Of a stretch of DNA of 64,000 nt, positions 52,224-61,469 are shown one piece after another (positions within the stretch are counted from its first letter, which is position 1; every line of letters begins with the position of its first letter). Origin of the DNA: BOKV01 sp041397525 (GTDB lineage: Bacteria > Pseudomonadota > Alphaproteobacteria > Rhizobiales > Rhizobiaceae); contig JAWKWL010000005.1 in NCBI GenBank assembly GCA_041397525.1, forward strand, positions 186,001-250,000, in the 5' to 3' direction. Under the pieces are notes generated by a model. It saw only the letters and a program-made list of their open reading frames with translations. It did not search any database and was not told the origin of the DNA. A program made the position numbers and the translations under genes.

Positions 52224-52673
52224 ATGGCCGAAGTCCTGTTTTACCACCTCACCGAACGCACGCTTGAGCAGACCTTGCCGGGTCTCGTCGAGCGCAGCCT
52301 TGAGCGTGGCTGGCGCGTCGTTGTGCAGGCCGGTTCGCGCGAGCGGGTCGAGGCGCTGGATGCGCATTTGTGGACCTTTTCCGACGAAAGCTTTGTCGCC
52401 CATTCCTGCATTCGGGATGGTAGTGAATCCGAACAGCCGGTCTGGCTGACGGAGCTTGAGGACAACCCCAACAATGCTGCCATCCGCTTCATGGTCGACG
52501 GCGCGACGCCGCCCGATCTCGCCGACTACCAGCGCGGTGTCTATATTTTCGACGGGCACGACAATACAGCACTGGAACATGCCAGAACGCGCTGGAAATC
52601 CGAGAAGGCTGCCGGGCATGATGTAACCTATTGGCGGCAAAGCCCTGAAGGCCGGTGGGAGAAAATGGCATGA
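52224..52673 (+). CDS. holC: DNA polymerase III chi subunit
   Basis: A 149-residue HolC that links the clamp loader to single-strand-binding protein. Motifs: MAEVLFYHLTERTLEQTLPGL at the start, LWTFSDESFVAHS (about residues 49-61), and GVYIFDGHD (about 109-117). Co-located with pepA as in many bacteria. Its stop overlaps the ATG of the methyltransferase gene. Confidence 0.93.
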   Translation: MAEVLFYHLTERTLEQTLPGLVERSLERGWRVVVQAGSRERVEALDAHLWTFSDESFVAHSCIRDGSESEQPVWLTELEDNPNNAAIRFMVDGATPPDLADYQRGVYIFDGHDNTALEHARTRWKSEKAAGHDVTYWRQSPEGRWEKMA

Positions 52674-53377
52674 GTGGCGCGGAGGATGGCGAAGCCTTCC
52701 GGCAACGCCGCGAAGCCATGAAACAGCGCATTGACCCACTCGACAGGCATATGATCGACGGCGGAGACCGGTATGCGTTTTTCAATGCGGTTTACGCCAT
52801 GGCAGAAGGAGATGCGGCTGGTGTGCCCTGGGCTGATTTGAAGCCAAAACCGCAGCTCGAAAAGTGGCTTGCTGCAAATCCGGGCAATGGCAGGCGGGCA
52901 ATCGACATTGCCTGCGGCCTTGGCGACAATGCGGAAGCCCTGGCCGCAGCAGGCTATCGCACCACTGCCTTCGATCTCGCTGAAAAGGCAATTGCCTGGG
53001 CGAGGCAGCGCTTTCCGCAGAGCGGTGTCGACTATCATGTTGCCGATATTTTCAACCCTCCTTCCGGCTGGAAAGGCGGCTTCGATCTGGTACATGAGTG
53101 CTATACCCTGCAGGCGGTTCCGCCACAGATGCTGGCAAGCATGATGGCGGCAATTGCAGACCTGGTGGCACCGGGCGGTACACTTATAGTCTACACCCGC
53201 ATCCGTCATGACGGGACCGGGACTTCCGGCCCGCCCTGGCCGTTGCAGGAAAGCGAGGCCATGGGCTTTTCCGGCCATGGCTTCAGACTGGTTTCCCGAA
53301 ACTCCTTCGAACTGGTGCGGCCAGACCGCCGGATTCCGCACTGGTTCTGTATCTGGCAAAAAACGGAGCAGGCCTGA
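52670..53377 (+). CDS. class I SAM-dependent methyltransferase
   Basis: A 235-residue Rossmann methyltransferase. Motif I reads AIDIACGLGDNAEALA (about residues 72-87), motif II FDLAEKAIAWARQ, and a motif-IV-like FDLVHECYTLQAV. It lacks features pointing to a specific substrate; it could act on a small molecule. It overlaps holC by four bases (ATGA) and precedes the 205-residue gene by one base, so three or four genes from pepA on form one transcript. Confidence 0.85.
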   Translation: MSGAEDGEAFRQRREAMKQRIDPLDRHMIDGGDRYAFFNAVYAMAEGDAAGVPWADLKPKPQLEKWLAANPGNGRRAIDIACGLGDNAEALAAAGYRTTAFDLAEKAIAWARQRFPQSGVDYHVADIFNPPSGWKGGFDLVHECYTLQAVPPQMLASMMAAIADLVAPGGTLIVYTRIRHDGTGTSGPPWPLQESEAMGFSGHGFRLVSRNSFELVRPDRRIPHWFCIWQKTEQA

Positions 53378-53378
53378 A

Positions 53379-53996
53379 ATGTTACGTGCCGCTGGTGTAC
53401 TTCTCATCATTGCCGGTATCGGTGCCGGTTTCTTTGCGCCTTCGCTGATCGAGCGCAATTCCGGTGGTGAACTGGCACGCGTCGCGGTGTTTGACCGCAA
53501 GGACGGCGGTTGGCAGCAGGGATGGCGTGCCCAGAAGATTGCTCTTTCAAAGCGTCACAATCCCATGCGGCTGGTGATAGAGGCTGAATTCCTGCCAGGG
53601 CTGAAACTTCTTTCGGCCACAACCGCCCTGCAGGTTTCGCTCGCTCATGGCGGCAAAACCGTCATGGAAGGTGAGTTCGATCTCACCGTGCCAAAACTGG
53701 GCGGCAGCGAACAGCCTGTTCGTCGTTCGAGCCTGGTAACACCGCCGTTTTCGATCGCAGATGATGGCGACTATATCGTCTTTGTGCGCTCGGCGGAGAC
53801 CACCGACATCAACTATTCAACGGTTGATGCAGTTGTGCGTTCGAATATCGAAATTCCGGACAACCGCATCCGCGATACCGGCTTCGGGGCTATCGGGCTT
53901 GGTTTGGCATTGCTGCTGTTTTCATCCATTGCTAGGCGAAACCGGTCGTCACCGAACAGGCCAGCGAAGAAAGCGTCGCGTTGGGGACGAAACTGA
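53379..53996 (+). CDS. membrane protein of unknown function
   Basis: A 205-residue protein with one hydrophobic segment at each end (residues 3-21 and about 168-186), enclosing a beta-rich periplasmic domain, and a basic Arg/Ser/Pro-rich tail. The central region has many alternating hydrophobic strands (LVIEAEFLPGLKLLSATTALQVSL). No family recognised. The ATG at 53379 starts one base after the methyltransferase stop; the open frame to 53208 runs inside that gene and is excluded. Confidence 0.78.
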   Translation: MLRAAGVLLIIAGIGAGFFAPSLIERNSGGELARVAVFDRKDGGWQQGWRAQKIALSKRHNPMRLVIEAEFLPGLKLLSATTALQVSLAHGGKTVMEGEFDLTVPKLGGSEQPVRRSSLVTPPFSIADDGDYIVFVRSAETTDINYSTVDAVVRSNIEIPDNRIRDTGFGAIGLGLALLLFSSIARRNRSSPNRPAKKASRWGRN

Positions 53997-54011
53997 AGCC
54001 GTGAAAGGCCT

Positions 54012-55157
54012 CTAACCCTTCAGCTTGGCTTCGAGATCGGCGATTTTCTGCCTTGCAAGCGGAACCCTGACTTCCGGCAGGTTGTCCTTGTCGACGGCAG
54101 TGCGATAAGCTGTCAGCGCATCTGCCAGTTTTCCTTGTGTCTCAAGTACTTGCGCCTTGTTGAACCAGGCGTCGCTTTCCTCCTCGTCGATGGCAAGAGC
54201 CTGTTCGGCATCAGCGAGAGCACCATCCATATCCTTGAGTTCGAAGCGGGTTTCAGACCGGTTGCTCCAGGCAATCGGGTCGGAATCATCAAGTTCAATG
54301 GCCTTGTCGAGATCGGTCTTTGCCAAGGCCCAGTCCTGCTTCTGCATGTACAGGAAAGCACGATTGGTGAAGATGGCTGCATCATTCGGATCGAAGGAAA
54401 TGGCAGCTTCATATTCCTTCAGCGCCTCGTCATATTGCTTGAGCTCGCTCAGCGTGTCGGCGAGATTGCGATGGAACAACGGATCGTCAGGGCTTAGCGA
54501 CAGTGCTTTTTCAAAGTCAGCCCGTGCCTTTTCATAGTCTTTCGCGTTCAGGAAATCATAGCCGCGATTGTTGTAGAGATCCCCATTTTCGGGCTCGAGG
54601 CCAATTGCCAGAGTGTAATAATCGGTCGATTTGAGATATTCACCCAGCTCTGAATGTGCATCCGCAAGGCTGCGCCAGATGTCGGCACGACCGGGATTGA
54701 TACTGCCGGCCTTTTCGTAATCGGCAATGGCTTCGGCGTAGTCCTCGGCATCGAAATGCACGTCACCGCGCAGTTCGAATGCCGCGGCGTCGTTGCCATC
54801 CAGCGCGATTGCCTTGTTCACATCTTCGAGCGCCGCATCGCTGTCGCCATTGTCATAGGCCGCCTGGGCCTTGCCTCGCCAGGCAGCGGCATTGACCGGT
54901 TCCTTCTCCACCACGGAATCGAAATCGGCCATCGCTGATTCCGGATCGTCCTGGTCAAGATAGCTGTTGCCTCGCCTGAGCAACGCCCTGATCAGTGCAT
55001 CCTGCGCTGTCTTGGCGTCATCAATTACGGTTGAGCAGGCCTCGACCGGATCTTCGGTCGTTGCAGAGAGGCAGTCATCCAGGGGATCGGCATTGACACT
55101 GGAAAAAAGGAACAACACCAGCGATAAGGAGACACTGGCCAGAAGCAGCACGCGCAT
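54012..55157 (-). CDS. exported TPR-repeat protein
   Basis: A 381-residue protein with a signal peptide (MRVLLLASVSLSLVLFLF, ending NA-D). A short Cys-containing segment (two Cys about 12 residues apart) is followed by about nine 34-residue tetratricopeptide repeats (A-x-x-x-Y/N patterns such as GNSYLDQDDPESAMADFD and RGYDFLNAKDYEKARADF). TPR proteins are scaffolds. The start at 55157 is preceded by GAGGAA. It is convergent with the preceding 205-residue gene and downstream of the ABC-F gene on the same strand. Confidence 0.87.
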   Translation of the reverse strand: MRVLLLASVSLSLVLFLFSSVNADPLDDCLSATTEDPVEACSTVIDDAKTAQDALIRALLRRGNSYLDQDDPESAMADFDSVVEKEPVNAAAWRGKAQAAYDNGDSDAALEDVNKAIALDGNDAAAFELRGDVHFDAEDYAEAIADYEKAGSINPGRADIWRSLADAHSELGEYLKSTDYYTLAIGLEPENGDLYNNRGYDFLNAKDYEKARADFEKALSLSPDDPLFHRNLADTLSELKQYDEALKEYEAAISFDPNDAAIFTNRAFLYMQKQDWALAKTDLDKAIELDDSDPIAWSNRSETRFELKDMDGALADAEQALAIDEEESDAWFNKAQVLETQGKLADALTAYRTAVDKDNLPEVRVPLARQKIADLEAKLKG

Positions 55158-55245
55158 AGAAATTCCTCGCAGCAAATAGCCCCGCCCCAAAATTACGCCT
55201 GTTTGCAAACTTCAGCAATCTGTGCCTGGCGCATTATTTCAAGGG

Positions 55246-57129
55246 TCAGGCCACAGCCTTTTCATAGCGGTCGCTCATCGACAGCCATTCTTCCTCGATG
55301 TTTGTCAGCCGTTTTTCAGCACTCGCCCTGTCCTGCGCCAGCCTTGCCGCCTTGCCTGGGTCTTTTTCGTACAGTTCGGGGCGAGCAAGTTCGACGTCCA
55401 GATCGGCAATCTGTTTTTGCAGCCGCGCCATCTGGTTTTCCGCATCCCTGATCTGTTTCTTCAGTGGCTCCATTTCCCGCCTGCGTTCGGCAGCATCCTT
55501 GCGCCGTTCGGCGGCAGGTTTTTGCGGAGGAAGATCCACCTTCTCTGCCTTGGGTACCGGGCGTTTGCCAGTCAGGACTTCAGTCCGGTAATCCTCGATG
55601 TCGCCATCATAGGGATGAACACTACCGTCGCGAACAAGCCATAACCGGTCAACCGTTGCCTCGATCAGGTGCCGGTCATGGCTGATGATGATGACGGCGC
55701 CCGAATAGTCGTTCAGTGCCATCATCAGTGCATCGCGTGAATCGATATCGAGATGGTTGGTCGGTTCGTCGAGGATCAGCAGGTTCGGTCCGTCAAAGGA
55801 AATCAGCCCGAGCAGCAATCGCGCCTTCTCACCACCCGAAAGATCCTTTGCCTTGGTGTCCATGCGGGCGGTATCCAGCCCCATTTGCGCAACGCGCGCG
55901 CGCACCTTGGATTCAGCCGCACCCGGCATCAGCTGGCGCACATGATCAACAGGCGTTTCCTCCGGGCGCAGGTCGTCAAGCTGGTGTTGGGCAAACATCG
56001 CCACTTTCAATTGCTGCGCCTTTACCGTTTCGCCGGACACGAATTCCAGCCGGTTGGCGATCAGCTTGGCAAAGGTGGATTTGCCATTGCCGTTCGAGCC
56101 GAGGAGGCCAATACGGTCATCCTGGTCGATCCGCAGGTCCAGCCGGCGCAGTATCGGCGTGTCGGAACTGTAACCGGCCTCAACCCCCTCGAGCCGGATG
56201 ATGGGCGAGGCGAGCTTCTTTTCCGGTTCGGGAAAACGGATCGGTGCCGAGCGTTCCTCAGTGAAGGCTGCGATCGGCGCCATGCGCTCAAGTGCCTTGA
56301 TGCGGCTTTGCGCCTGTCGTGCCTTGGTAGCCTGGGCGCGGAACCGGTCGACAAAGGCCTGCATGTGCTTGCGTCTGGCGTCCTGCTTTTCGCGCGCCTT
56401 TTCCTGCTGCATCAGCTTTTCAGCGCGCTGGCGCTCGAAATTGTCGTAATTGCCTCGATAGAAGGTCAGCTTCTTGTGCTCAAGATGCAGGATGGAATTG
56501 ACCGCCTTGTTGAGAAGGTCACGGTCATGGCTGATGATCAGAACCGTGCCCGGATAACGCGCAACGAAGTTTTCCAGCCACAACGTGCCTTCGAGGTCGA
56601 GATAGTTGGTCGGTTCGTCGAGCAGCAGGATGTCTGGCCGCGAAAACAGCACCGCAGCGAGTGCGACGCGCATGCGCCAGCCACCGGAGAAACTGGACGC
56701 TGGCCGCAATTGTTCCTCTGCGGAAAATCCCAGACCTGACAGGATGGCGCCAGCGCGTGCCTCGCCGGAATGCGCGTCAATGTCTGCAAGGCGCATGTGA
56801 ATGTCGGAAATCGCTTCGGGGTCAATCTCTGTTTCGGCTCGCGCCAGCAACTCGGCGCGCTCCTTGTCAGCGGAAAGAACGATATCGATCAGGCTGTCTT
56901 CCGTGCCAGGCGCTTCTTGCGCTACCTGGCCGATCTTCAGCCCCTTGGGAATGGTCACGGTTCCGGTATCGGGCGTCAGTTCTCCAGTGATGGCACGATA
57001 AAGCGTCGTCTTGCCGGTGCCGTTGCGGCCGACAAGCCCGGCTTTCGCACCGGTAGGAACAGTAACGCTCGCGCCCTCAATGAGAAGGCGCCCTGCAATG
57101 CGGATGGTGAGATCGGTAATGGCCAGCAT
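55246..57129 (-). CDS. ABC-F family ATPase (Uup/YheS-like)
   Basis: A 627-residue soluble protein with two ABC domains and no membrane segments. Walker A motifs GRNGTGKTT (about residue 34) and GSNGNGKST (about residue 340), signatures FSGGWRMRV and LSGGEKARL, joined by a charged helical linker with the ABC-F pattern. A Lys/Glu-rich coiled-coil tail (about residues 530-620) matches Uup/YheS-type proteins. ABC-F proteins act on the ribosome. It is divergent from the GST gene (168 bases). Confidence 0.92.
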   Translation of the reverse strand: MLAITDLTIRIAGRLLIEGASVTVPTGAKAGLVGRNGTGKTTLYRAITGELTPDTGTVTIPKGLKIGQVAQEAPGTEDSLIDIVLSADKERAELLARAETEIDPEAISDIHMRLADIDAHSGEARAGAILSGLGFSAEEQLRPASSFSGGWRMRVALAAVLFSRPDILLLDEPTNYLDLEGTLWLENFVARYPGTVLIISHDRDLLNKAVNSILHLEHKKLTFYRGNYDNFERQRAEKLMQQEKAREKQDARRKHMQAFVDRFRAQATKARQAQSRIKALERMAPIAAFTEERSAPIRFPEPEKKLASPIIRLEGVEAGYSSDTPILRRLDLRIDQDDRIGLLGSNGNGKSTFAKLIANRLEFVSGETVKAQQLKVAMFAQHQLDDLRPEETPVDHVRQLMPGAAESKVRARVAQMGLDTARMDTKAKDLSGGEKARLLLGLISFDGPNLLILDEPTNHLDIDSRDALMMALNDYSGAVIIISHDRHLIEATVDRLWLVRDGSVHPYDGDIEDYRTEVLTGKRPVPKAEKVDLPPQKPAAERRKDAAERRREMEPLKKQIRDAENQMARLQKQIADLDVELARPELYEKDPGKAARLAQDRASAEKRLTNIEEEWLSMSDRYEKAVA

Positions 57130-57297
57130 GCGCGCCTTTTGCGTCAGCCCGCAAAAAAGGGCAAGGGGGAGCGCAGGATTATGCTTCGATGTTGCGCCAC
57201 AGCAATGGGGCCCGACCTCGGCAAGGCAACTCCTGACATCTTTCCTGTCATGAAATCCGTGCTACAGCTCGGCTGGTGTTTGTTATGGAGGGTTCAA

Positions 57298-57996
57298 ATG
57301 GCAATCAGGTTCTACGATCTTGTCGGCAGCGATCCGGCACTACCCTTCTCGCCGCATTGCTGGAAAATCCGCATGGCGCTTGCCCACAAGGGGCTGGAGG
57401 CCGAGCGCGTTCCCGTGCGTTTTACCGGGATTCCTCAAATCGAAGTTGGTCGGGTCAAGACGCTGCCCGCCATCACCCATGACAGCAAGCTGGTGGTGGA
57501 TTCGATGTTGATCGCGCATTACCTGCGCGACACTTTTCCCGACACCGGCAAACACCTCTTTCACGGCGGGGGTGGGGTGGCCCTGACGCGCTTCGTTGAA
57601 GCATGGACCAACACGCAACTGCATTCATGGGTCCGCAACTGGGCACTCATGGATATCCACGCCATGCTGGATCCTGTTGACCAGGCCTATTTCCGCACAG
57701 CGCGGGAAGCGCGCTATGGCGATACTTTGGAAAACATTGTTGCAAACCGCGAAGCCAGCATCCCTGACCTCCTCAACCGGCTCGAACCCTTGCGAACCAT
57801 GCTCGCCAGCCAACCCTATCTTGGTGGCAGCGAACCGGCCTTTGCCGACTATGTCGCCTTTGGTGCATTCCAGTGGCTTAGAGTCTGTTCGGGCCTCGCG
57901 ATGATCCCGAAGGGTGAGCCGGTGCTTGAATGGGTCGAGCGCATGCTCGACCTGCATGACGGCCTTGCCCGCTCCACACCAGAGGCAAATGCCTGA
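57298..57996 (+). CDS. glutathione S-transferase family protein
   Basis: A 232-residue GST with a thioredoxin-like N-terminal domain (RFYDLVGSDPALPFSPHCWKIRMALAHKGL, residues 3-32) and an all-helical C-terminal domain from about residue 90. The SPHCWK region fits beta/omega-like bacterial GSTs, where a Ser or Cys near residue 18-21 contacts glutathione. GGAGGG lies directly before the ATG at 57298; the frame opening at 56770 lies within the antisense of the ABC-F gene. ndk follows after 128 bases. Confidence 0.87.
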   Translation: MAIRFYDLVGSDPALPFSPHCWKIRMALAHKGLEAERVPVRFTGIPQIEVGRVKTLPAITHDSKLVVDSMLIAHYLRDTFPDTGKHLFHGGGGVALTRFVEAWTNTQLHSWVRNWALMDIHAMLDPVDQAYFRTAREARYGDTLENIVANREASIPDLLNRLEPLRTMLASQPYLGGSEPAFADYVAFGAFQWLRVCSGLAMIPKGEPVLEWVERMLDLHDGLARSTPEANA

Positions 57997-58124
57997 TACA
58001 TCGACAGGCATTCCATCCAGGCTTTTGTTTTTCACGCAAACGCGCTATAGCGCACGCGAAACGGCGCTGCGGGACCTCTCGCGGCGCCGCACAATTTTCA
58101 TGACAACGGACCAGAGGATTCACA

Positions 58125-58547
58125 ATGGCCATCGAACGTACCTTTTCCATGATCAAGCCGGACGCCACCAAGCGCAACCTGACCGGTGCCATCACCAAGA
58201 TGCTTGAAGACGCAGGTCTTCGCGTCGTTGCGTCGCGCCGCGTCTGGATGAGCCTGCGTGAAGCACAGGGCTTCTATGCCGTGCACAAGGATCGCCCCTT
58301 CTTTGGCGAATTGTGTGAATTCATGTCTTCCGGCCCCACGGTAGTCCAGGTTCTGGAAGGCGAAAACGCCATCCTGAAGAACCGTGAAGTCATGGGCGCA
58401 ACCAATCCAGCCAATGCGGATGAAGGCACCATCCGCAAGACTTTCGCACTTTCCATCGGCGAAAACTCGGTCCATGGTTCTGACGCGCCGGAAACGGCTG
58501 CCGAAGAAATCGCCTACTGGTTTTCAGGGACCGAAGTCGTCGGCTGA
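58125..58547 (+). CDS. ndk: nucleoside diphosphate kinase
   Basis: A 140-residue enzyme that balances NTP pools by a phosphohistidine ping-pong. It starts MAIERTFSMIKPDATKRN and the catalytic His117 is in NSVHGSD, flanked by GATNPANADEGTIRK. Length is normal for the hexameric type. A stem-loop with T-rich tail follows immediately after. Confidence 0.97.
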   Translation: MAIERTFSMIKPDATKRNLTGAITKMLEDAGLRVVASRRVWMSLREAQGFYAVHKDRPFFGELCEFMSSGPTVVQVLEGENAILKNREVMGATNPANADEGTIRKTFALSIGENSVHGSDAPETAAEEIAYWFSGTEVVG

Positions 58548-58573
58548 AGCCGGACCCGATGAAGGTGTTTCAT

Positions 58574-58605
58574 GGCCGGGGCGCGAGCTCCGGCCTTGTT
58601 TGTTG
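58574..58605 (+). terminator. intrinsic terminator after ndk
   Basis: GGCCGG (58574-58579) pairs with CCGGCC (58590-58595), followed by TTGTTTGTT. It lies 27 bases after the ndk stop. Its location over the ATG at 58572 argues against that codon as the start of the nitroreductase. Confidence 0.65.
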
Positions 58606-58619
58606 AGGGAGGATCACCG

Positions 58620-59309
58620 GTGTTTTCCAAAGACAATCTGTCCTATCAGGCCGTTCCCCTGCCGGACCTTGTTGCCCTGTCGGAAGAAGAAGCGCTGGCG
58701 CGCGCGGCAGCCTTTCTCACTTATATGCGCAAGCGCCATACAGTTCGGGAATTCGCAACGACGGATATTCCGCTGAAACTTGTCGAGGATTGCATTGCAA
58801 CGGCGGGAACCGCCCCGTCTGGTGCCAACCACCAGCCCTGGCATTTCGTGGCGATCCGCGATGCGGCGACCAAGGCAGCAATTCGCAAGGCGGCCGAAGA
58901 AGAAGAGGTTGCCTTTTATGACGGCGGCGCGGGCGACGAATGGTTGAAAGCGCTGGCCCCCATCGGTACCGGTCCCGACAAGCCGCATCTCGAGGATGCG
59001 CCATGGCTCATTGTCGTCTTTGCCCAGCGCTATGGCGAATTCGCGGACGGCACTCGTTACAAGAACTATTACGTGCCCGAAAGCGTGGGCATCGCAACCG
59101 GTTTCCTGATCGCCGCCCTGCACAATGCCGGGCTTTCAGCACTCACCCACACGCCCAATCCGATGAAATTCCTCAATGAATTGCTGAAAAGGCCTGCGTC
59201 CGAAAAACCGGTGATGATCATCGCCACCGGACACGCGGCAACAAATGCCACCGTGCCTGCTGTCGCCCGGATCAAGAAGCCGCTCACGCAAATCCTGACA
59301 GTCGTTTGA
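58620..59309 (+). CDS. nitroreductase family protein
   Basis: A 229-residue FMN-binding protein. The FMN-contact motif RKRHTVREFATTDIP lies near residue 37, APSGANHQPWHFVAI near 66-80, and GIATGFLIAALHNAGL near 163-178. The spacing resembles the iodotyrosine-deiodinase/BluB-like branch, but the substrate is open. The frame opens at ATG 58572, yet that lies in the ndk terminator. The GTG at 58620, preceded by GAGGGAGGA at ideal distance, is the likely start. Confidence 0.85.
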   Translation: MFSKDNLSYQAVPLPDLVALSEEEALARAAAFLTYMRKRHTVREFATTDIPLKLVEDCIATAGTAPSGANHQPWHFVAIRDAATKAAIRKAAEEEEVAFYDGGAGDEWLKALAPIGTGPDKPHLEDAPWLIVVFAQRYGEFADGTRYKNYYVPESVGIATGFLIAALHNAGLSALTHTPNPMKFLNELLKRPASEKPVMIIATGHAATNATVPAVARIKKPLTQILTVV

Positions 59310-59315
59310 GACCGG

Positions 59316-59819
59316 TCAGTGCGCGGGGCAACCTTCCATGCTTCCCGCAACCGGATTTCCTTCACTGTCGAATGCGTCCTGGTTGCGCTGATAAGCCGGT
59401 CCGCTGACCATCGGTTTTGCCGGCAGGATTGACTGGTCGAGATCAGACGTCACGCTGGCCTGCAATTCCTGTACCGTTTCCCCGTTTTCACTCAACACGG
59501 TGATGGTAACTGAATAGGGCCGATCCTTGCGCACACAGGCAAGCGGCGGGCTTTCAAGAACCACTTTCTCCTGCGCGGGAAAGACTTTCTGATTGATCTC
59601 CAGAACGGGCCCGCCAGCCGGGTTCTCAAACTTCGCCCGTACCTGCATCCCCTCCGCGATTGGCGCGATGCGCTTCAAGGTGAGGAGATAGCTCGCCTGC
59701 GAAATCCGGTAGTTGAAAACAAACAATCTGCCGGAAATCTCGAAAGGTCCGGTCTGCACCTCGCGCTGGCAACCACCCACAAGTGCTGCGACAAGCATCA
59801 CGCGCAACATGATTTTCAT
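59316..59819 (-). CDS. small lipoprotein, unknown function
   Basis: A 167-residue protein with a lipoprotein signal (MKIMLRVMLVAALVGGC; Cys17 is the anchor) and a beta-rich domain with two further Cys (about residues 95 and 164), which could be disulfide-bonded. No family recognised. The start overlaps the stop of the CGNR gene by four bases, so it is translated from the same transcript, although a CGNR regulator and a lipoprotein are an odd pair. Confidence 0.78.
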   Translation of the reverse strand: MKIMLRVMLVAALVGGCQREVQTGPFEISGRLFVFNYRISQASYLLTLKRIAPIAEGMQVRAKFENPAGGPVLEINQKVFPAQEKVVLESPPLACVRKDRPYSVTITVLSENGETVQELQASVTSDLDQSILPAKPMVSGPAYQRNQDAFDSEGNPVAGSMEGCPAH

Positions 59820-60388
59820 GTGTTTGCGCCCCTTTGGCTCCGGTAATAATGCCGTTTCGCCTTTTCACGGTTTCCACACACAGCCATGTCGCACCAGGTG
59901 CGACTGCGATTGCGGCTCTTGTCGAGCAAGAGCCAGCCGCAATTGGCGCAAAGTTTGACGCGTGCGGCGAGCGCGGGCGAGGCGCTGATCTCCATCGCCA
60001 GCCGCATGGCCGAAAGCGCCATTGCTGCATCCAGCCTCAGCGGCTCAACGTCCTCTTTTTCAAGCACAAGACCTGCTTGCGAGATTAGCGGTGCAAGCGT
60101 TTCCAATCCGCTTTTGCCGCTTACCGCTATCGCCCGGAAATGCGTGTCAATCCGCTCACGCATTTCCACAAAATCCGTGAAGGCTGTTGTCGGGCAAGGG
60201 AGGAATGAAGCGCCCGGTTCGGTCTCGTGACAAAATCGACTGGCAGCCAGCGCGAAACCGGCAAGGTCCGCCGGTGTGGCAATCCGGTCAATTCGCTTGT
60301 CGGGGTCATGCCGCAGGACAACCGTATTCGCCGCATCAAAGGCGAGTACGCCACCGGAGAAACGGTGTTGGGTCCATTCAAAATTCAT
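59816..60388 (-). CDS. ABATE/CGNR zinc-finger regulator
   Basis: A 190-residue protein. An N-terminal ABATE (stress-response) domain runs to about residue 135. The C-terminal CGNR zinc finger runs CANCGWLLLDKS with two Cys, then WCDMAVCGNREKAKRHYYR with two more, including the CGNR name motif. This type of protein is predicted to bind nucleic acid and control adjacent genes. It is divergent from the LivH-type permease with 62 bases between starts, making that gene its most likely target. Confidence 0.88.
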   Translation of the reverse strand: MNFEWTQHRFSGGVLAFDAANTVVLRHDPDKRIDRIATPADLAGFALAASRFCHETEPGASFLPCPTTAFTDFVEMRERIDTHFRAIAVSGKSGLETLAPLISQAGLVLEKEDVEPLRLDAAMALSAMRLAMEISASPALAARVKLCANCGWLLLDKSRNRSRTWCDMAVCGNREKAKRHYYRSQRGANT

Positions 60389-60421
60389 GAGAGCCTAACT
60401 GGTGTTCGTTAAATAGATGGT

Positions 60422-60427
60422 TATAAT
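60422..60427 (+). promoter_or_regulatory. consensus -10 box of the LivH-type permease gene
   Basis: A perfect TATAAT lies 23 bases before the ATG at 60451, in a 62-base divergent spacer shared with the CGNR regulator. No good -35 box is seen 17 bases upstream (CTGGTG), which suits an activator-dependent promoter. Confidence 0.5.
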
Positions 60428-60450
60428 GTACCTGTTAAGCGGTGGGTGCA

Positions 60451-61371
60451 ATGGCCTATTTTGCTCAGCAGATTGTCAACGGGGTCCAGTTGGGCGCGCT
60501 TTATGCGCTGCTGGCCTTTGGCTACGCCATTTCCCACGGCATTTTGAAGCGGGCGAGTTTTACCCATGGTGCGCTGTTTGCATTCGCCGGCCAGATTGCC
60601 GTCTTCTTCACCGCCTTTGGATGGAACACCCTGCTACTGGTCTATCCCGCGGCTCTGGCATTGGGTGCAGTCGCAGCACTCGCCTATACGGCTTTCATCG
60701 CCCATTTCCTGGCGCGCAATGTCATTGAGCCCTTGCCCAAGGCGTCGCCCAACATGACCATTGCCGCATCCTTCGCCGTGCTCATCGTGTTGATGGAATC
60801 GGTCAGGCTCGCCTCAGGAAACTGGTCGCCCTGGCTGTCGCCATTTCTCAATTCGGTCATTGATCTGGGGGGCATCGGTTGGCAGCTCGGTGCCAGCGGA
60901 TTTACCGTCACGACCACGCCCTTGAAATTGCTGGTAACCGCAGTTTCCCTTGGTGTCATCGGCGCCGGCTCGGCATTCCTGGGATATTCCCGCGCAGGTC
61001 GATACTGGCAAGCCGTGAGCCAGGACGAGTTCGCCGCAAGCCTCATGGGCGTTGACGCGCGCAAGGTCTTTCTCACGGCCATGACCAGCGCTGCCGCTAT
61101 TGCTGCACTCGCAGGCGTGCTCGCATCCTGGCACTACGGCAACATGGATTTTGGAACCGGAATCAGCTTCGCCGTAAAGATCCTGTTCCTTACTTCGCTC
61201 GGCGGACTGTCCTCGCCCCCAGCCGCCGCCGCCGGAGGGCTGGCTATCGGCCTGTTCGAAGCGATGTGGGACGGATGGTTCCCGCTGGTCTGGCGCGATG
61301 CGGCCACTTATTGCGTCCTCGTGGCGCTGCTCATTGCCACCCGGCGATCCAATGGCCTTGATCTTTCGTAA
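60451..61371 (+). CDS. LivH-type ABC permease
   Basis: A 306-residue membrane protein with about eight hydrophobic helices. The N-terminus QQIVNGVQLGALYALLAFGYAISHGILK and the GMDFGTG-like segment match branched-chain amino-acid ABC permeases (LivH). No LivM, ATPase or binding protein lies nearby. The permease would need partners elsewhere or act with a different set, so it is an orphan. The ATG at 60451 is preferred over the GTG at 60442. Confidence 0.8.
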   Translation: MAYFAQQIVNGVQLGALYALLAFGYAISHGILKRASFTHGALFAFAGQIAVFFTAFGWNTLLLVYPAALALGAVAALAYTAFIAHFLARNVIEPLPKASPNMTIAASFAVLIVLMESVRLASGNWSPWLSPFLNSVIDLGGIGWQLGASGFTVTTTPLKLLVTAVSLGVIGAGSAFLGYSRAGRYWQAVSQDEFAASLMGVDARKVFLTAMTSAAAIAALAGVLASWHYGNMDFGTGISFAVKILFLTSLGGLSSPPAAAAGGLAIGLFEAMWDGWFPLVWRDAATYCVLVALLIATRRSNGLDLS

Positions 61372-61469
61372 CCGGCCTTAACCTGAACACAATACCCGTG
61401 TGACAGACTTCCCAAGTGATGAAAAAGCTGTTTGCATGTTTTTGGAGGCCGTGTGACGGAGTGTGAATA

